This document shows, one piece after another, positions 32,346-43,745 of a stretch of 64,000 bases of DNA. The translations under genes were made by a program, and so were the position numbers. The stretch spans positions 12,214,001 to 12,278,000 of the forward strand of contig NC_053187.1 of NCBI RefSeq assembly GCF_905163445.1. Reading direction: 5' to 3'. This DNA comes from Pararge aegeria (lineage: Eukaryota; Arthropoda; Insecta; Lepidoptera; Nymphalidae). The notes under the pieces are model-generated. The model saw nothing but the letters and a program-made list of their open reading frames with translations, was not told the DNA's origin and searched no databases. The first letter of the stretch is position 1. Every line of letters begins with the position of its first letter.

Positions 32346-33973
32346 GAGAAGCGGAGTAAGACCCTTATCTAGTGCAACGACATTCTTATACATACCTACA
32401 ATAATTCTAAGAAAATGAACCCCTAACCCTATTGGACACCTTCCGATAATCGAGATTCTTGGCATTCATTTATATACATAATTATTATGAAAGCAACAAT
32501 TACAATAAACGACGGCTCGATCCGATATGCTCTGCAAGATACAAAATTTGTTGCCAACTTTGCACAGAAAGGTTCGTGTCGGTCACCTATCCAAGTAACG
32601 ACTTGGATCATAGTTGCCACAACTAAAACACTATAGGTATAATAATATATTTTTTTTTCTATTATTGTTACATTATAACTTATAGCTTATAACTTAACTA
32701 CTCGTATTTACTGTACAATTAGTCATGCGCGCCAAATGTGTAATAATTGAATAAGTTTTTTATTAATATGTATCTAAGTTAGTTCCTCCCATGAATGGTG
32801 GCGCTAGAATCGTTTTTCCAGTTTCCAAGCAGATGGTGCTTGTCTGGACACCGTTTGACTAACGACTACTCGCATGCTCTGCTAGTTCTGACGAATTGAT
32901 GGAGATGGCGCTAGTAGTACAAAATGTTTAATTTCATAACAGCAATACTTTACTGAGCACCAAGTTGCTTTTTAACTCTTCAAAGAGGAATTGTTATAAG
33001 TTTGGCTGCTTTGTATCTGTATGTGTCATCGCAGCGCTGAAACTAATTAAACCTATATTCATGGGGTTCGTTTTTCTTCTAAATATTTTATAATTGGAAC
33101 GGTTTTAGAGGTTTGGTGACTATTTTTGGATCCATTTTAAGTATAATCAACTTTCTCAAGTCTTATCAATTTGAAATTCATCAGGTTTTTTGGTAGTTAA
33201 CAAAATAAATTATAATTATAATGATATAAAATATTACGTTTTTTTTTAGTAGTTATCTTCACTTGATTCTGCAAACATGACAGTATCAGGACCAGCCAAC
33301 TTCTGCAGCGACGTACCTATATCATTGCCTTTAGAATTGACCCTACCGGGTGTCGAAGTTGGGACCTCTTACCTATAACAAAGACTACGAGTACATGCGC
33401 GATGACGAAACATACAGCGAGTTATAGAATATTCTCCTCTGGTTTTAGATCCTGTTAAAAATAAGGTAGGTATATAAGCTTATCTGTTTGCGATGTCACT
33501 ACGATATATAGAGTTAACGTTATAAATTTCAATTTGATCTACTTAAAATAAATTTATTTAGTTTTTTTATAATTTTATTATTTGCCGCGCCTTTTTTACT
33601 AAAATGAATGCAATAAGTAATAAGATATCCTATTATTCTCTTGTCATTCATTATTCTTAATTAAATGTCGTTGCCATTATTTGCCATCATCGCAAACATT
33701 GTTTAATCTTGCTAATTATTTATTAAAATGCACTAAGACCCATTTTCGCCTGCACTTCGGAACGTCACCTGCAAAAGCAATTTCATGTCTGATTAATTTC
33801 ATCAAAGGTTAATTAAAGCGCATAATTTTGTTCCTTTAATCAACCTTTATTAGGGGATTGTGAAGTTCTTTGATATCTTTGGTGCTTTTTAAGGCTTTAA
33901 TTTGATATATGAAAATGATAACAGATGCCTACATTTGTTGACTGTAAATAAAAAATATTGAACTTATGGAAGT
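32346..33973. other. Unique sequence, no gene seen
   Basis: A minus frame at 32429-32620 is unrecognised. Bases 32780-32920 are somewhat less AT-rich. No repeat family was identified. Confidence 0.45.
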
Positions 33974-34078
33974 TGGTGTCCCGAGATGTTGGAGTGACAA
34001 CCCCGCACCGGTAAAACCAGGTGGACAGGCGATATCAAACGAGTCGCAGGGAGCTGCTGGAAACAAACGGCCCAGAAT
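33974..34078 (+). pseudogene. RTE-like LINE C-terminal fragment, 5' part
   Basis: In one plus frame this reads WCPEMLE, stop, QPRTGKTRWTGDIKRVAG and then SCWKQTAQN. 'GRPxTRWTDDIxxVAGxxWxxxAQ' is the very end of RTE-like LINE proteins in Lepidoptera; here 'VGRPP' is deleted. The reading breaks at 34078, where a 316-bp sequence intervenes, and resumes at 34395. Confidence 0.8.
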
Positions 34079-34394
34079 TTCATGCTCTCAAGCTAAGGCA
34101 TGTTTTAATTACAGAACAAAATTAATATTATGCAATTTTATTAACTCTTGAGATGACATTAATCAGACGAGAAATTGTTTTTCCAGGTGACTTTGGGAAG
34201 TGTAATTAAAATTAAACCTTAGCGTACTTTGAAATTAAGAAGATACTTTAAAGGTACGGATTTTCACAAATACTTCTATCAGTGAGATTTAATGTAACGA
34301 GATCGTATGATCACATCATCTTTATCACCAGACTATTTTTAACGTGCATTATTTACATTATCAACGAAGATTAGTAACATATTATAAAACATTA
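34079..34394. mobile_element. 316-bp insertion flanked by 38-bp direct repeats
   Basis: The LINE segment 34041-34078 is repeated at 34395-34432 with a single A/G difference, so the intervening 316 bp lie between 38-bp direct repeats like a very long target-site duplication. The insert starts tttcatgctctcaagctaag and ends aacatattataaaacatta. It has no terminal inverted repeats, tRNA boxes or frame. A second copy occurs at 34798-35112. Confidence 0.85.
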
Positions 34395-34520
34395 GAGTCG
34401 CAGGGAGCTGCTGGAAACAAGCGGCCCAGAATCGTGGAATTTGGAACGTTCTTCAAAAGATCTGTGGGCGGAGACCAGTGCCCTGTAGTAGAGCGTTAAT
34501 GGGTTGATATGTTGAAATAA
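34395..34520 (+). pseudogene. RTE-like LINE C-terminus and 3' end, 3' part
   Basis: VAGSCWKQAAQNRGIWNVLQ and following residues continue the LINE frame beyond the insertion. The DNA ends cgttaatgggttgatatgtt, comparable to the tail after the related piece at 53083-53180. Confidence 0.75.
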
Positions 34521-34797
34521 TAATATATTGTTTTTTTATTATTACCAATACACTACACTAATGAGCACCGGCTTTACGACGAAAACGGTCCACTAAGCCT
34601 TCCGATTTCTCCGTTAAGAATTTTGTTTCTCAGATATACTCCAAAAATAGCTCGCTCGATAGCACGTATGTCAAAATTTGTATACGAGTTTAACTGTCAA
34701 AATCACCGCTTCAAAATTGGTTCTCTCTCTCATAATACGATGTCAATTATTAATATTATGATAGCGAATTCTCCCGTTATAAGACAAAGGCAAAGAA
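34521..34797. other. Spacer between the two copies of the 316-bp sequence
   Basis: AT-rich. The 69-codon plus frame at 34623-34832 runs into the second copy and is not supported as a gene. Confidence 0.4.
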
Positions 34798-35112
34798 TTT
34801 CATGCTCTCAAGCTAAGGCATGTTTTAATTAAAGAACAAAATTAATATTATGCAATTTTATTAACTCTTGAGATGACATTAATCAGACGAGAAATTGTTT
34901 TTCCAGGTGACTTTGGGAAGTGTAATCAAAATTAAACCTTAGCGTACTTTGAAATTAAGAAGATACTTTAGAGGCACGGATTTTCACAAATACTTATATC
35001 AGTGAGCTTTAATGTAACGAGATCCCATTATCTTCATCATCAGAGTATTTCTAACGTGCATTATAACATTATCAACGAAGTTATACGGATTAGTAACATA
35101 TTATAAAACATT
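34798..35112. repeat. Second copy of the 316-bp sequence
   Basis: It starts tttcatgctctcaagctaag and ends with ataaaacatt, in the same orientation as 34079-34394. Roughly nine in ten positions agree. There are several substitutions and a few small indels, including ttatacgg present only here (about 35082-35089). No flanking direct repeat was seen at this copy. Confidence 0.9.
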
Positions 35113-35384
35113 GACTTATTTGAAGTTAGTAGGTATTAGCGTTTTGGACTTTGAGTTAATAGGTATGTTACTATCGTTTTAGATAAACTAGTGTTGTAAA
35201 AATACTGATGCGTCGAGATATTGATTTTGATATTCATTCGCAATATTTATATTTTCGATATATCAGAGTTTACAAAGTCGTTTAAATTCTGAGTCGTAAA
35301 AAAGTTGTCAATTTTCGCCGCCAATGCCTTTGCTTACCTAAATATTGTAATCGATATTTTTAAAATTGCTCTTCGATATTACAT
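35113..35384. other. AT-rich sequence, no gene seen
   Basis: Contains repeated gatattg/tcgatatt motifs (35215-35380), without clear unit structure. Confidence 0.35.
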
Positions 35385-35745
35385 GAGGCACAGGTAAGTG
35401 TAATGAAACAGGAAATCGTAACATCTCCAAATAATCCTCTTACGCCAGAACAGATTACAACCAATATTTAAAAAAAGGTCTAATGTTATTTTTTTTTTTT
35501 TTTATATTAGACTGGTGAGACTTCGAGGCACAGCTAGTCAGTTATCAGTTTACAGATAAAATCGTAACCTCTTACCTTCTCACGCCTCAACAAATTAAAA
35601 ACCGATTATTGAAATAGGTCAAATATTATTTTAATTACATTTTTAATGTAACCCTGGTGGGACTGCGAGGCACAGCTAGTCAATAATATAAGTTTCCACT
35701 GGAAATCGCAACATCTAATCCTCTTACACCTAAACAGCATCCTTA
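35385..35745. repeat. Degenerate tandem array, ~140-bp unit
   Basis: gaggcaca anchors recur at 35385, 35525 and 35668. Between them come cgtaac(atct), tcctcttacgcc, aacaattaaaaacc-like sequence, aggtctaatgttatttt and actggtgagacttcgaggca in the same order. Spacings are 140 and 143. The third unit is partial. The minus frame at 35606-35821 lies inside and is not a gene. Confidence 0.75.
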
Positions 35746-36714
35746 GTACAGGCTCGCTGGCTATCGAGGAGTTGTTTTCGCATATCAAACTCTGTATCAT
35801 ATAAAATTTACCTAATGTCACTCGTTTTAAAGTTGCAAATCCTGTACTTATTATTTTTGTTTTACAAATATTCGTAAAAGCCCGAGCTAATAAATTCTAG
35901 ACTGATTGGAGCTTTAATGCAATGGAAATAAGATCCATTTTAATCCAATATTTAAGTATTTCCATACTCAAAAACGACTCGAGCTTATCTTGTACTAAGG
36001 CTACAGTAGTAGATTTCCTCAATCGCAATCGATGAGTCGTTTTTAAGCAATAAAATTCTTGAACAGCAGCTTGGGAATTAAGTCATAACAGTATTGTTTT
36101 AAAGATTAAATTAGTTGTACAGTAAAAATCAGGAGAACGGCATTTTTGAATTTACCGACCGAGTGAAATAAGGCCCATTTTACTTTAACGGTATAGAGTT
36201 TGATATTCGAAAACGTCTCTTCGATTGCGAGCGAAAAATCTTGTACTAGGGCTACAGATTAATGTCAACATTCCGATGGAATTTCAAAGTTTACCTCTCT
36301 GCAAACAGTTCTATAATAACACAGGCTTAAACTTCAATTAATCTAGGTCTGGTTATAAAACCAACAAATATAATAAAGTAATTTTTTAGAGATATTTTAA
36401 TTAATTGTATAGGCACAATGGTGTATTATTTGCGACAGCTAAACATGACGTCTTTATTCTCTCTTTTATATATATATCTCATCTTTCCTTTGACATTGCT
36501 TTCAGATATGTGTTTGAATAGAATATTTTAAGATCCTACCTACCTATTGTAGCAAATATCTTATTCAGTGTTGAAAACAGAATACTTGAATAGAACTGGT
36601 CCGTACATGCAGTTTTATTCAAGCACGAAGCTTAAAATCAAATATTATTCTAAAATAATTTTCGCTATAACATTCTTATCTGTAAATAAATGTTATTCTT
36701 ATATAGATAAGCAA
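35746..36714. other. Unique AT-rich sequence, no gene seen
   Basis: An AT dinucleotide run lies near 36468. There are no recognisable repeats or frames. Confidence 0.45.
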
Positions 36715-36960
36715 CTCTGCCTATTCCTTGCTCTATAGTTAGCATGTTCAATTACGGTTTACGAGGTCCTAGGTTCAAATCCCGGATCGAACCTAAAATT
36801 GTTGTTTATCGCTTTTTTTCTGTTTGTTATGTCAGTATCTGCCACTTGCTACTGCTAACATGTCGAGCTCACCAACCCGCACTGGAGCAGCGTGGTGGGT
36901 CTGTGCTTTAAAAATACTTTTTTTATCGGAAAGAAGGTCTGTACCCAAGTGGAAAATTAA
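36715..36960 (+). repeat. SINE (family D)
   Basis: tctatagttagcatgttcaa (A-box side), cgaggtcctaggttcaaatc (B-box) and cccgcactggagcagcgtgg (body) are in the right order, with a deletion near the 5' end. The 3' end is placed approximately. Confidence 0.65.
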
Positions 36961-37314
36961 CATGAGGACAGATGTTTAGCTTGGCTACAATCAAACCAGA
37001 TGGTTAAGGTATGAAGGCGCCCCATGTTAGAGCAAGCTTGCCTAAAAGATAATTAAGTATTTACTCTTGCTTTGAAGGTACCATATACCTATTTGATTGT
37101 AGGGAAACTGGAAGAAGGAAGAATGTACCAGAACATTACGGTGTTACTAGGATTTGAACCGTTTTAAATATGTTCGTGGGATTTCAGCTATGTAACAGTG
37201 CAGATGATATTTACGATGGTACGAGTTTCGCCGTCGAGTGAAGAACTAGATTAATAATAGTTCTTCAGCACAATCTCCGATTTATCCTCACATACTTCTT
37301 CGTTGGACTATACA
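36961..37314. other. Possibly SINE-derived tail, no gene seen
   Basis: The segment after the SINE contains tacccaagtgg, which could be its tail. Otherwise unique. Confidence 0.35.
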
Positions 37315-37500
37315 CTTCACATAATTACCTACTGGATGATGCAGCCTAAGATGGTAGCGGGTTAAACTGGTATGGATTATCGAATCGCTATAGGTTACTA
37401 CGCAGCATCATACAAACATACATTAAATCGGCATCGGCATTGGCGATCGTAGGGGGTTTTTAGACAAGGCCAAAGCCAACTTCAACTCAACAATTCTGAC
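37315..37500 (-). repeat. Decayed SINE body (family C)
   Basis: In reverse order: gatgcagcctaagatggtag, cgggtta, ggttactacgcagcatcata and acaaggccaaagcca. All correspond to blocks of the complete copy at 49331. Confidence 0.5.
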
Positions 37501-39241
37501 TACTTTCAGCGAGCGAAACATGTGGTAGCGGAATTCGTGATAAATAGTAAAAAAACATCGAATGACAAATATTACAATGATTCCAAGTGATTTGTCATTT
37601 GTGAAGTTTCATAAGAAAACTTATCTTCATCACAAAACCTTTACTTAAGTTAAGGTGTGATAAAGATAAGTCAATTAAAAATATCCCCAATGCAAAAGAA
37701 GGATAAAGAAATGGCATCACAATTATGGATTGCATCTGTCTGTTTCATTTAAGTCGCTCAATGGCTTGGAAATGGTTAAGAGGGCGGTAAAGAAATCTCC
37801 TTTGGGGGCATTAAAATATTATGTAGAGGCAAAAATAACGGATGGTCTAGCGTCGACGTTACCAACTGGTATATAGACGTAGCTCGCAAAAGAGGACCCC
37901 TGGGCCCTTAGCGATGTTAGTTTAGGGACGTGTAACTTGTTTGCCTGAAATATTGTTATTTGCCTATCATTTTTGTAGCAAATCTGTGGATAATCGGGCG
38001 TTGTTTGCAAACGAAAGTATACTAAGTAAGTATAGAATAAATATATAATTTTGAAAATTTAAATAATCCCCGCCTTTCAATACATTGTACCTACTAGTCA
38101 AACCCCTTTATTTCATACCTTTATTGAGGGAGCTGAAGGCGGCCATCTTGCACTTTTCATATAACACAGCTAATTCACCTTTCAAAGAAAAAAACAAAAT
38201 CTAAATTGGTTTATCCGTTCGGGTAATACGATGCCACACACACACACACACACAAGCGCGATCGCACCCCGTGGTTTTTGCATCGAGGGTTGAAAATAGC
38301 TTGTATGACAATGTTATGACGGATTCTATGGATTCATTTTGTAATTTAAAAAGTTTTTTAACCGATGTCAATCAGTATTTTCTCACCCGAACTGTCAAAA
38401 ATAGCGAGAACAAAAAAACACCTGGTTAAGTTTTAGTTTTGTCGTTTTCAGGATAAAAGGGCGTCTTTTGAGCTCACTCTCGTAGCTATAATTTTATGAT
38501 CAGGGAGCGATAGTAACATATTAAATCAATATTTAAGATAATGAATGTTGTTATGACTCTCATTCACAATAATGGGAAACAGTATATTGTATGAACTTGA
38601 ACCAAGATTTTCAAATATTTGAGCTAGAATATTCCAGTGTCAAATTGCGAGAGCATGTTAGGCCATTATCCTATCAATAATTGAATACTGTCATTATTCG
38701 ACTACAAGTCAATAGTACTTTGTAATAAACAAATGAAAAGTGAAATAAAGATATGGAACAAAAATTGAACACAAAATTGGAAAAAACGCTTTTTTAAATA
38801 AGTAAATATTATTTCACTGAGAACGTTGACGGCCATAACATAAAGGCTGACCATATAACGAAGTTGAATCATTAATTAAAATGTGTTTTCAATGCATTCA
38901 GTAAACAAAGCAAAAATTATGGAGCCAAAAATGATATTAAAACAAAAAAATAATCCCGCCCGCGGCGTACTACCGTTGGGAGATGAACGAAATGTTATAT
39001 AATGTAACACAACGAATCGACAGCTTTTATTATTTTTGAAGCAAAAATAACATATTTTATCTTATGAAAGAACTCAATGTTGAATGCTCTCTTTACCGCA
39101 GAGTACCTAATTATTACGACTGACGGATAAGTAAGCTATCATAACTTGGTACATGAATAATAATAAATCAAAATAACTCCGAAATTCCCTATTCAATTAA
39201 GCCTACCATCAAGCGTTAATATACACTTGTATAAATAAACA
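37501..39241. other. Unique AT-rich sequence, no gene seen
   Basis: A (CA)n microsatellite lies at 38235-38254. A minus frame at 37819-38010 is unrecognised. No repeat family was seen. Confidence 0.45.
38235..38254. repeat. (CA)n microsatellite
   Basis: About ten CA units without interruption. Confidence 0.9.
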
Positions 39242-39277
39242 GAAGCTTCCTCGAAGCTTCTTCTGCTTCGAAGCTTC
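39242..39277. repeat. Cluster of three GAAGCTTC palindromes
   Basis: GAAGCTTC occurs at 39242, 39253 and 39270. Each is an inverted GAA/TTC pair, so the cluster superficially resembles heat-shock elements. The spacing between TTC and the next GAA is not the canonical two bases, and no downstream gene was seen. Confidence 0.6.
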
Positions 39278-39689
39278 CTACAAAATATGAGCTCTTGTGC
39301 GCACATACTTAGCCATAAAGATGAACGTTGATAAGGCCTGCGCATTTTACATGCGTCCATGAGAGGAACCATGACAGTGGTAGACATACTCGTAATTATC
39401 TCAGTGCGCATGTTAGCTAAGCTTAAGCTACTGGAGTATGAAAAATCCCTCAAAAAACTTAGCTGATTTTCCTTTATTTTATCATAATTCCGCAGTTCAT
39501 AGACTTATTAACGTACTGGTCCTACTACTGGAAATAGTTAGACTAGGCCTGTGTAGTAGCGTGACGTCGCGCGTTACACAATAGTGCGAGTCGCGCGTGA
39601 AGAATAGTCCTTCATACGAGTAACTTCACTGTATGGCACCATCCTGTCGCATTGCACTCGTAATCGATATAACATCGCTTCAATAGTAT
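39278..39689. other. Sequence with CpG-rich patch, no gene seen
   Basis: The CpG-rich stretch at 39550-39600 (cgtgacgtcgcgcgttacac) may belong to the LINE that ends at 39838. The 86-codon minus frame at 39193-39453 is unrecognised. Confidence 0.4.
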
Positions 39690-39838
39690 CTTTAGTCCTC
39701 TCTACAAAGGTTGCCTGTAAGAGATTGCTTGCAGCAATAAGGCCGCCTTTGCATGTCTACATTGTGTACTGTATACTCCTTACTGTTTCTTTTCCTGTAT
39801 GTTATACGTGCAATAAAGTATTTCTTCTTCTTCTTTAG
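39690..39838 (+). repeat. LINE 3' end (cagagatcgctact family)
   Basis: gttgcctgtaagagattgct, cagcaataaggccgcctttg and a terminal gtgcaataaagtatttcttc parallel 62438-62582 in reverse. An AATAAA lies just before the end. Confidence 0.65.
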
Positions 39839-40382
39839 AAAATATTTCATGTAGTCGCAAGTCTCTAGCAGTTATTTAGTTTATATACATAATATCTCCC
39901 TTAAAAGTTTTACACGCTCAATTAAATAAGTGCATAGCCCACGGCGGGATTATATACCGCATTGTAATGGACGGATAAAGCTAATCTCAGGCTTAAGGGC
40001 TTTAAGCGTAATGCATGTGTGCATTTAATGAAACGAAATATCAATATCGAATTTTATTTCGCGTTCGTTAACGCCTTATATCGTTACCACTGTCTACCTA
40101 ATTAATACATAAGAAAACGAAAAATTAGGGTAGGTATAGATTGTTGCACTTTGAGATGATGATAACATAAAGTATACCCGGCTAAGTTGGTGGTTTGCTT
40201 CTTGTTAGCGTTCAGAAGACATAAATGTGTCTAACCATTTTTCAGCTTCAGTGTTTACGAATAGCGATCCCCATCATCACATTTCATAGAAAATTTCTTA
40301 ATAAGACGGGACACCAGAAATTCTAGACAGACAAAAATGCTGGCATCTCTGGCAATCAGACGTATATAAGTTGTACGTTGAA
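39839..40382. other. AT-rich sequence, no gene seen
   Basis: Nothing supported on either strand. Confidence 0.4.
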
Positions 40383-40775
40383 CAAAATTCAAATTCAAAT
40401 TCAAAACTTCTTTATTCATGTAGGCCTATCGCAGGAACTTATGAAGCGTTCATACATATAATATGTTTACATAATTGTAAGGGGATGGTGATAACTTCGT
40501 TCGCCAACTTAAACCTAAAGCTACGAGGGTTTCAAACGCACCCTGGTGTAAAAAGAGCCCACAACAAACTTAGCCGGGTAATTTTTTTTTGTTATCACCA
40601 TCTCACAGTAAATTTATATTACGCTATAAAGTTTGAGCAATTCGCACCCAACCTTTTTTTTCGTTTAAGTAATCTTTAACTATATAATAGGATTTTTCTG
40701 TAAGCTTACATTTATATAAACTTCTAACTTGTTGAGAGACATCTCAAAGATTTCATTCGGTAACCTTGTGGATTT
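40383..40775 (-). pseudogene. CR1/L2-like LINE 3' end with ORF remnant
   Basis: The minus strand from about 40770 encodes LPNEIFEMSLNK, then after a frameshift LTEKSYYIVKDYLNEKK, which is the end of a CR1/L2-type protein. The 3' UTR follows, ending at the simple repeat aaaattcaaattcaaattca (40384-40403). A better-aligned sister copy is at 57926-58319. The 102-codon plus frame (40371-40679) is antisense noise. Confidence 0.7.
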
Positions 40776-41098
40776 GTCTGGTTGCAATGGCAAAAGAACC
40801 TAGGTGATCGAATATCACCTATCCATTTGCCATTTAAGTAATCGTTCAATTAGAATCAAATTGATTTATTGCCTTGTAGATACCTAGCTGTACTGCTGCA
40901 TGCGTTCTTCTTCCGCGTTTATTATGGTTTTGTACATATCCAATAGAAACTGTTTGTTTGCCAGGGACAAAATTCTCAAATTTTTTTTCTCTAATCTCTT
41001 TCCTTTCAATGACATCTATGGCCAAAATCAAGTTGATAGGTTCCTTAGGTAGGGCTTGAAGGAAGGACAAAAAAGCAAGCACACTTTCACATTTAGAG
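40776..41098. other. Unique sequence, possible repeat scrap
   Basis: The minus-strand peptide here (QNHNKRGRRTHAA) resembles the translated shadow of the repeat at 7424-7586, which suggests a ttgcccgcgac-family remnant at 40880-40940 rather than a gene. Confidence 0.4.
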
Positions 41099-41325
41099 TA
41101 ATATAAATGCTGTTGCCCGCGGCTTCGTACGCGGTTTTTTGATTTTGATAAATCCTGCGAGAGCCGTACATTTTCTCGGGATAAAAAGCAACCTATATCC
41201 TAACGAAATCCAGGGTATAATCCACAAAATGCAGTCAATTTGTTTCAGTAGTTCTTGCGTGAAAGAGTAACAAACATCCATCCATCCATCGCATTTATAA
41301 TATTAGTAACATTAGTAGTAGTAGT
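41099..41325 (+). repeat. Interspersed repeat, ttgcccgcgac family
   Basis: gctgttgcccgcggcttcgt at the start, then tctcgggataaaaagc, cagtagttcttgcgtgaaag, and taatattagtaacattagta at the end. At about 225 bp this is a compact copy with both ends. Confidence 0.7.
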
Positions 41326-41574
41326 TTTTTAATTGGGCGCTGTACAGGTTATTGTGTGGATCTCTGGATGATTTAGATTGACAATTGAACATATATGCTG
41401 CAAACGGGTTCTAGGATTTCATTTCTTTTCATTGCAGTATGACGTCTGCTAGGCAGACGAACTAGTAGGGCTAAACCCATGGAATAATTATTATGTTTAC
41501 GATTTTTTCCTATTTATTTCTTCGAATATTATAAAAACTGTGTCAGTTCGTTTGTTTTTTGGTTGTTGGTTTGT

Positions 41575-41725
41575 AAGCCATGTTCGGCCAAACCGTTACA
41601 CGGATGTTGAAGATGGCTATAGGATACATTTTATCCCGGGAAGATAGAAGGTTTCTCCGGGATTTTTAAAACGCAATATAAACGCGGACAAAGTCGCGGG
41701 TAGCGGCATATAGTATATAAATAGG
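41575..41725 (-). repeat. Interspersed repeat, ttgcccgcgac family
   Basis: In reverse: gtaagccatgttcggccaaa, attttatcccgggaagatag and cgcggacaaagtcgcgggta. The head is intact. The far end lacks the usual attagta block. Confidence 0.6.
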
Positions 41726-41767
41726 ACTTGAAAATAAATATTTTTATTATTATTAATATTATTATTA

Positions 41768-42016
41768 AAATTGATAGGCGCAGTGGGCAGTAACCCTGTT
41801 TTCTAAGTCCAAGGCTCTGGGTTCGATTCCCACAACTGGAAAATGTTTGTGTGTTAAACATGAAAGCTTTTCATCGTCTGGATGTTTATAAGTACTATAA
41901 GTATTTATGTACCTATATTATTGATAAGAAAATTGACCATTAGTCTTAGTACTCATAAAACAAGCTTCGCGTACTTTGGGGCTAGATGGCGATGTGTGTA
42001 CTTTTGCAATATATTT
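41768..42016 (+). repeat. SINE (family B)
   Basis: attgataggcgcagtgggca, the B-box gggttcgattcccac, atgtttgtgtgttaaacatg and tttggggctagatggcgatg appear in order. It abuts a family A SINE in the opposite orientation. Confidence 0.8.
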
Positions 42017-42285
42017 TTTTATTATTATCAAACCATGACCGGCCTACTACAGGACAGTGGGTCTCCTCTCAGAATGAAGAGGGCTAAGGCCACAGTCCAC
42101 TACGGTCAAGTGCGGAGAACTCTCAGGCATGCAGATTTACTCACGATGTTTTCCTTCACCGTTAATATTTCATACTCCTTTAGTTTAAAACGCACATAAC
42201 TCCGAAAGGTGAGAGGTGCAGGGATTCGAACATAGCCCCAAGAAAGTGAGGCCGAAGTCTTACCCACTGGGTCATCACCGCTTCA
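42017..42285 (-). repeat. SINE (family A), nearly complete
   Basis: In reverse: cctactacaggacagtgggt, caggcatgcagatttactca, gcagggattcgaacatagcc (B-box side) and cttacccactgggtcatcac (head). The GATGAT tail is replaced by the tail of the neighbouring SINE. Confidence 0.8.
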
Positions 42286-42810
42286 ATGTGAATTGAATCG
42301 TAATATTTAATGAATACAGAATCGAGCAAATATTACTATTCAATTCATAACAATAGCTTTAACACATAATATTACTGTAACATAGTTATATATATTGACA
42401 TTGAATTACACACGAAACCACTACACATGATGCTTCCCGACGCAGATCGTCGAAGCATAAACCGCAATCCATTTACGTGTATTATCAAACACTAGGTGAT
42501 AAGTGATTCGAATTCACTTGAGGGTGATGCGATCTAAATGCGAATTATATGCATTACCGATTGCGACTGATTTCAGTTGGCAACTGGATGTGTGATTTTC
42601 AGTCCAGCTATGGTATTTACTTGAGCCATGCAACCCTTTTTCTACTCACTAGAGGCCTTTAAGTAGTGCAGTAGAGAATTAAAAGTGGGTTTTAATGAAC
42701 TTAAAACTCAATTATAAATCACTAGCGGTTTTCTTTATACATGACTTCTTCCTTATTTATTCGAAAGTGTTTGTTTGTCCTTACTATCATCTTCATCGGG
42801 TGGTATCTTC
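42286..42810. other. AT-rich sequence, no gene seen
   Basis: No repeat or supported frame. A plus frame at 42741-43004 is antisense to the LINE remnant. Confidence 0.4.
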
Positions 42811-43002
42811 TTAAAATTGAAGTTTGGCGGTCTTTAGGTCTCCGTAACAAAGTCCGGTCCACCCCTTTATATCGCCCAACCATTTGCGTCTCTGACGTCC
42901 TGGAGATCTCTTCCCAACTATTTTACCTTCTAGTACAAGTTTTGGGAAGGAATTCTGGTCTCCTCTTTGGAGGTGGCCAAAGAAAGCTACTTCTCTGGGC
43001 AT
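42811..43002 (-). pseudogene. RTE-like LINE C-terminal remnant
   Basis: The minus frame reads MPREVAFFGHLQRGDQNSFP, KLVLEGKIVGKRSPGRQRRK and WLGDIKGWTGLCYGDLKTAK, then stops. 'GHxxR......L.LxxEGKIxGKRxxGRRxxxWLxxLRxW' is the consensus end of these LINE proteins. Upstream sequence to about 43080 is scrambled. The ATG is a chance start. Confidence 0.8.
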
Positions 43003-43514
43003 AATGGTGGATATCAGGTCTCGGTCTTACTATACGCCCTAACTAAGAACACCCTTCGAAACATCATGTTTGTCTACTACTTGTTTGAAAGGCAGATTCT
43101 ACCGAAAAGAAGCCGGTCTAACCTTAACTTCCACCATCAGTTGCTTTATTGCAAAATCATCAAAATCGGTCCAGCTTTTAAGAGGAATTTGAAATACAAG
43201 ATTATAATGTATATATAATTACATTGATCGAAGATTAACTGGCTGTTGTTTGCAGTTTTGTTTCTCAAAGTTTTTTTTAATTCCACGAACCAATCGTTTA
43301 TAAAAAGTATCATATATAGTTTATGTCCAGTTTATACATTATGCTCACTACTTCCCTTAGGAGGACGGGTAAACGAAGTAACAGTGCAGAAGAGCGAGGT
43401 GACGCGGTGTGTCGGGGTATATTGTGTAGTAATTTGTATGCGGTCGAAGTTATGTAAACCACTAGTCATGTTTTTAAAGTTTTTAAACTAAGATTTTCGT
43501 GATTAATATAATAA
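43003..43514. other. Mosaic of small repeat pieces
   Basis: gaaaggcagattctaccgaa and agaagccgg (43088-43116) are a piece of the LINE 3' UTR at 19405. atcaaaatcggtccagcttt (43158-43178) resembles the tail side of the ttgcccgcgac repeat. The remainder is unique. Confidence 0.45.
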
Positions 43515-43745
43515 TAATAACATTTCTTAAGCATAGATCAACGGGTACATACCACGATAATATTTTGAATTTGTCGATATTTCGACCCAGTTGCATGGAT
43601 CGTGGTCACAACGGGACTGCGTAGGCACGAGATGTCAAGTTGGATGTCACGGGCAGAATCTGACTACCCGCTTTCGTGTTCTTTTTGTCGGTATTTCACG
43701 AACATTTCGACACACTACACTGACGTCACTTTTATGTTTCTCAAC
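43515..43745. repeat. Probable interspersed repeat (tcgatatttcgaccc)
   Basis: cataccacgataatattttg, tcgatatttcgacccagttg and catggatcgtggtcacaacg form a motif I recognise from other lepidopteran DNA. The ends ccacgat and atcgtgg are complementary. No second copy exists in this window, so the call rests on memory. Confidence 0.4.

Noticed and set aside
42811..43002. 63-codon host gene on the minus strand
   Set aside because: The residues match the C-terminal consensus of RTE-like LINEs, and the start is internal to that protein.
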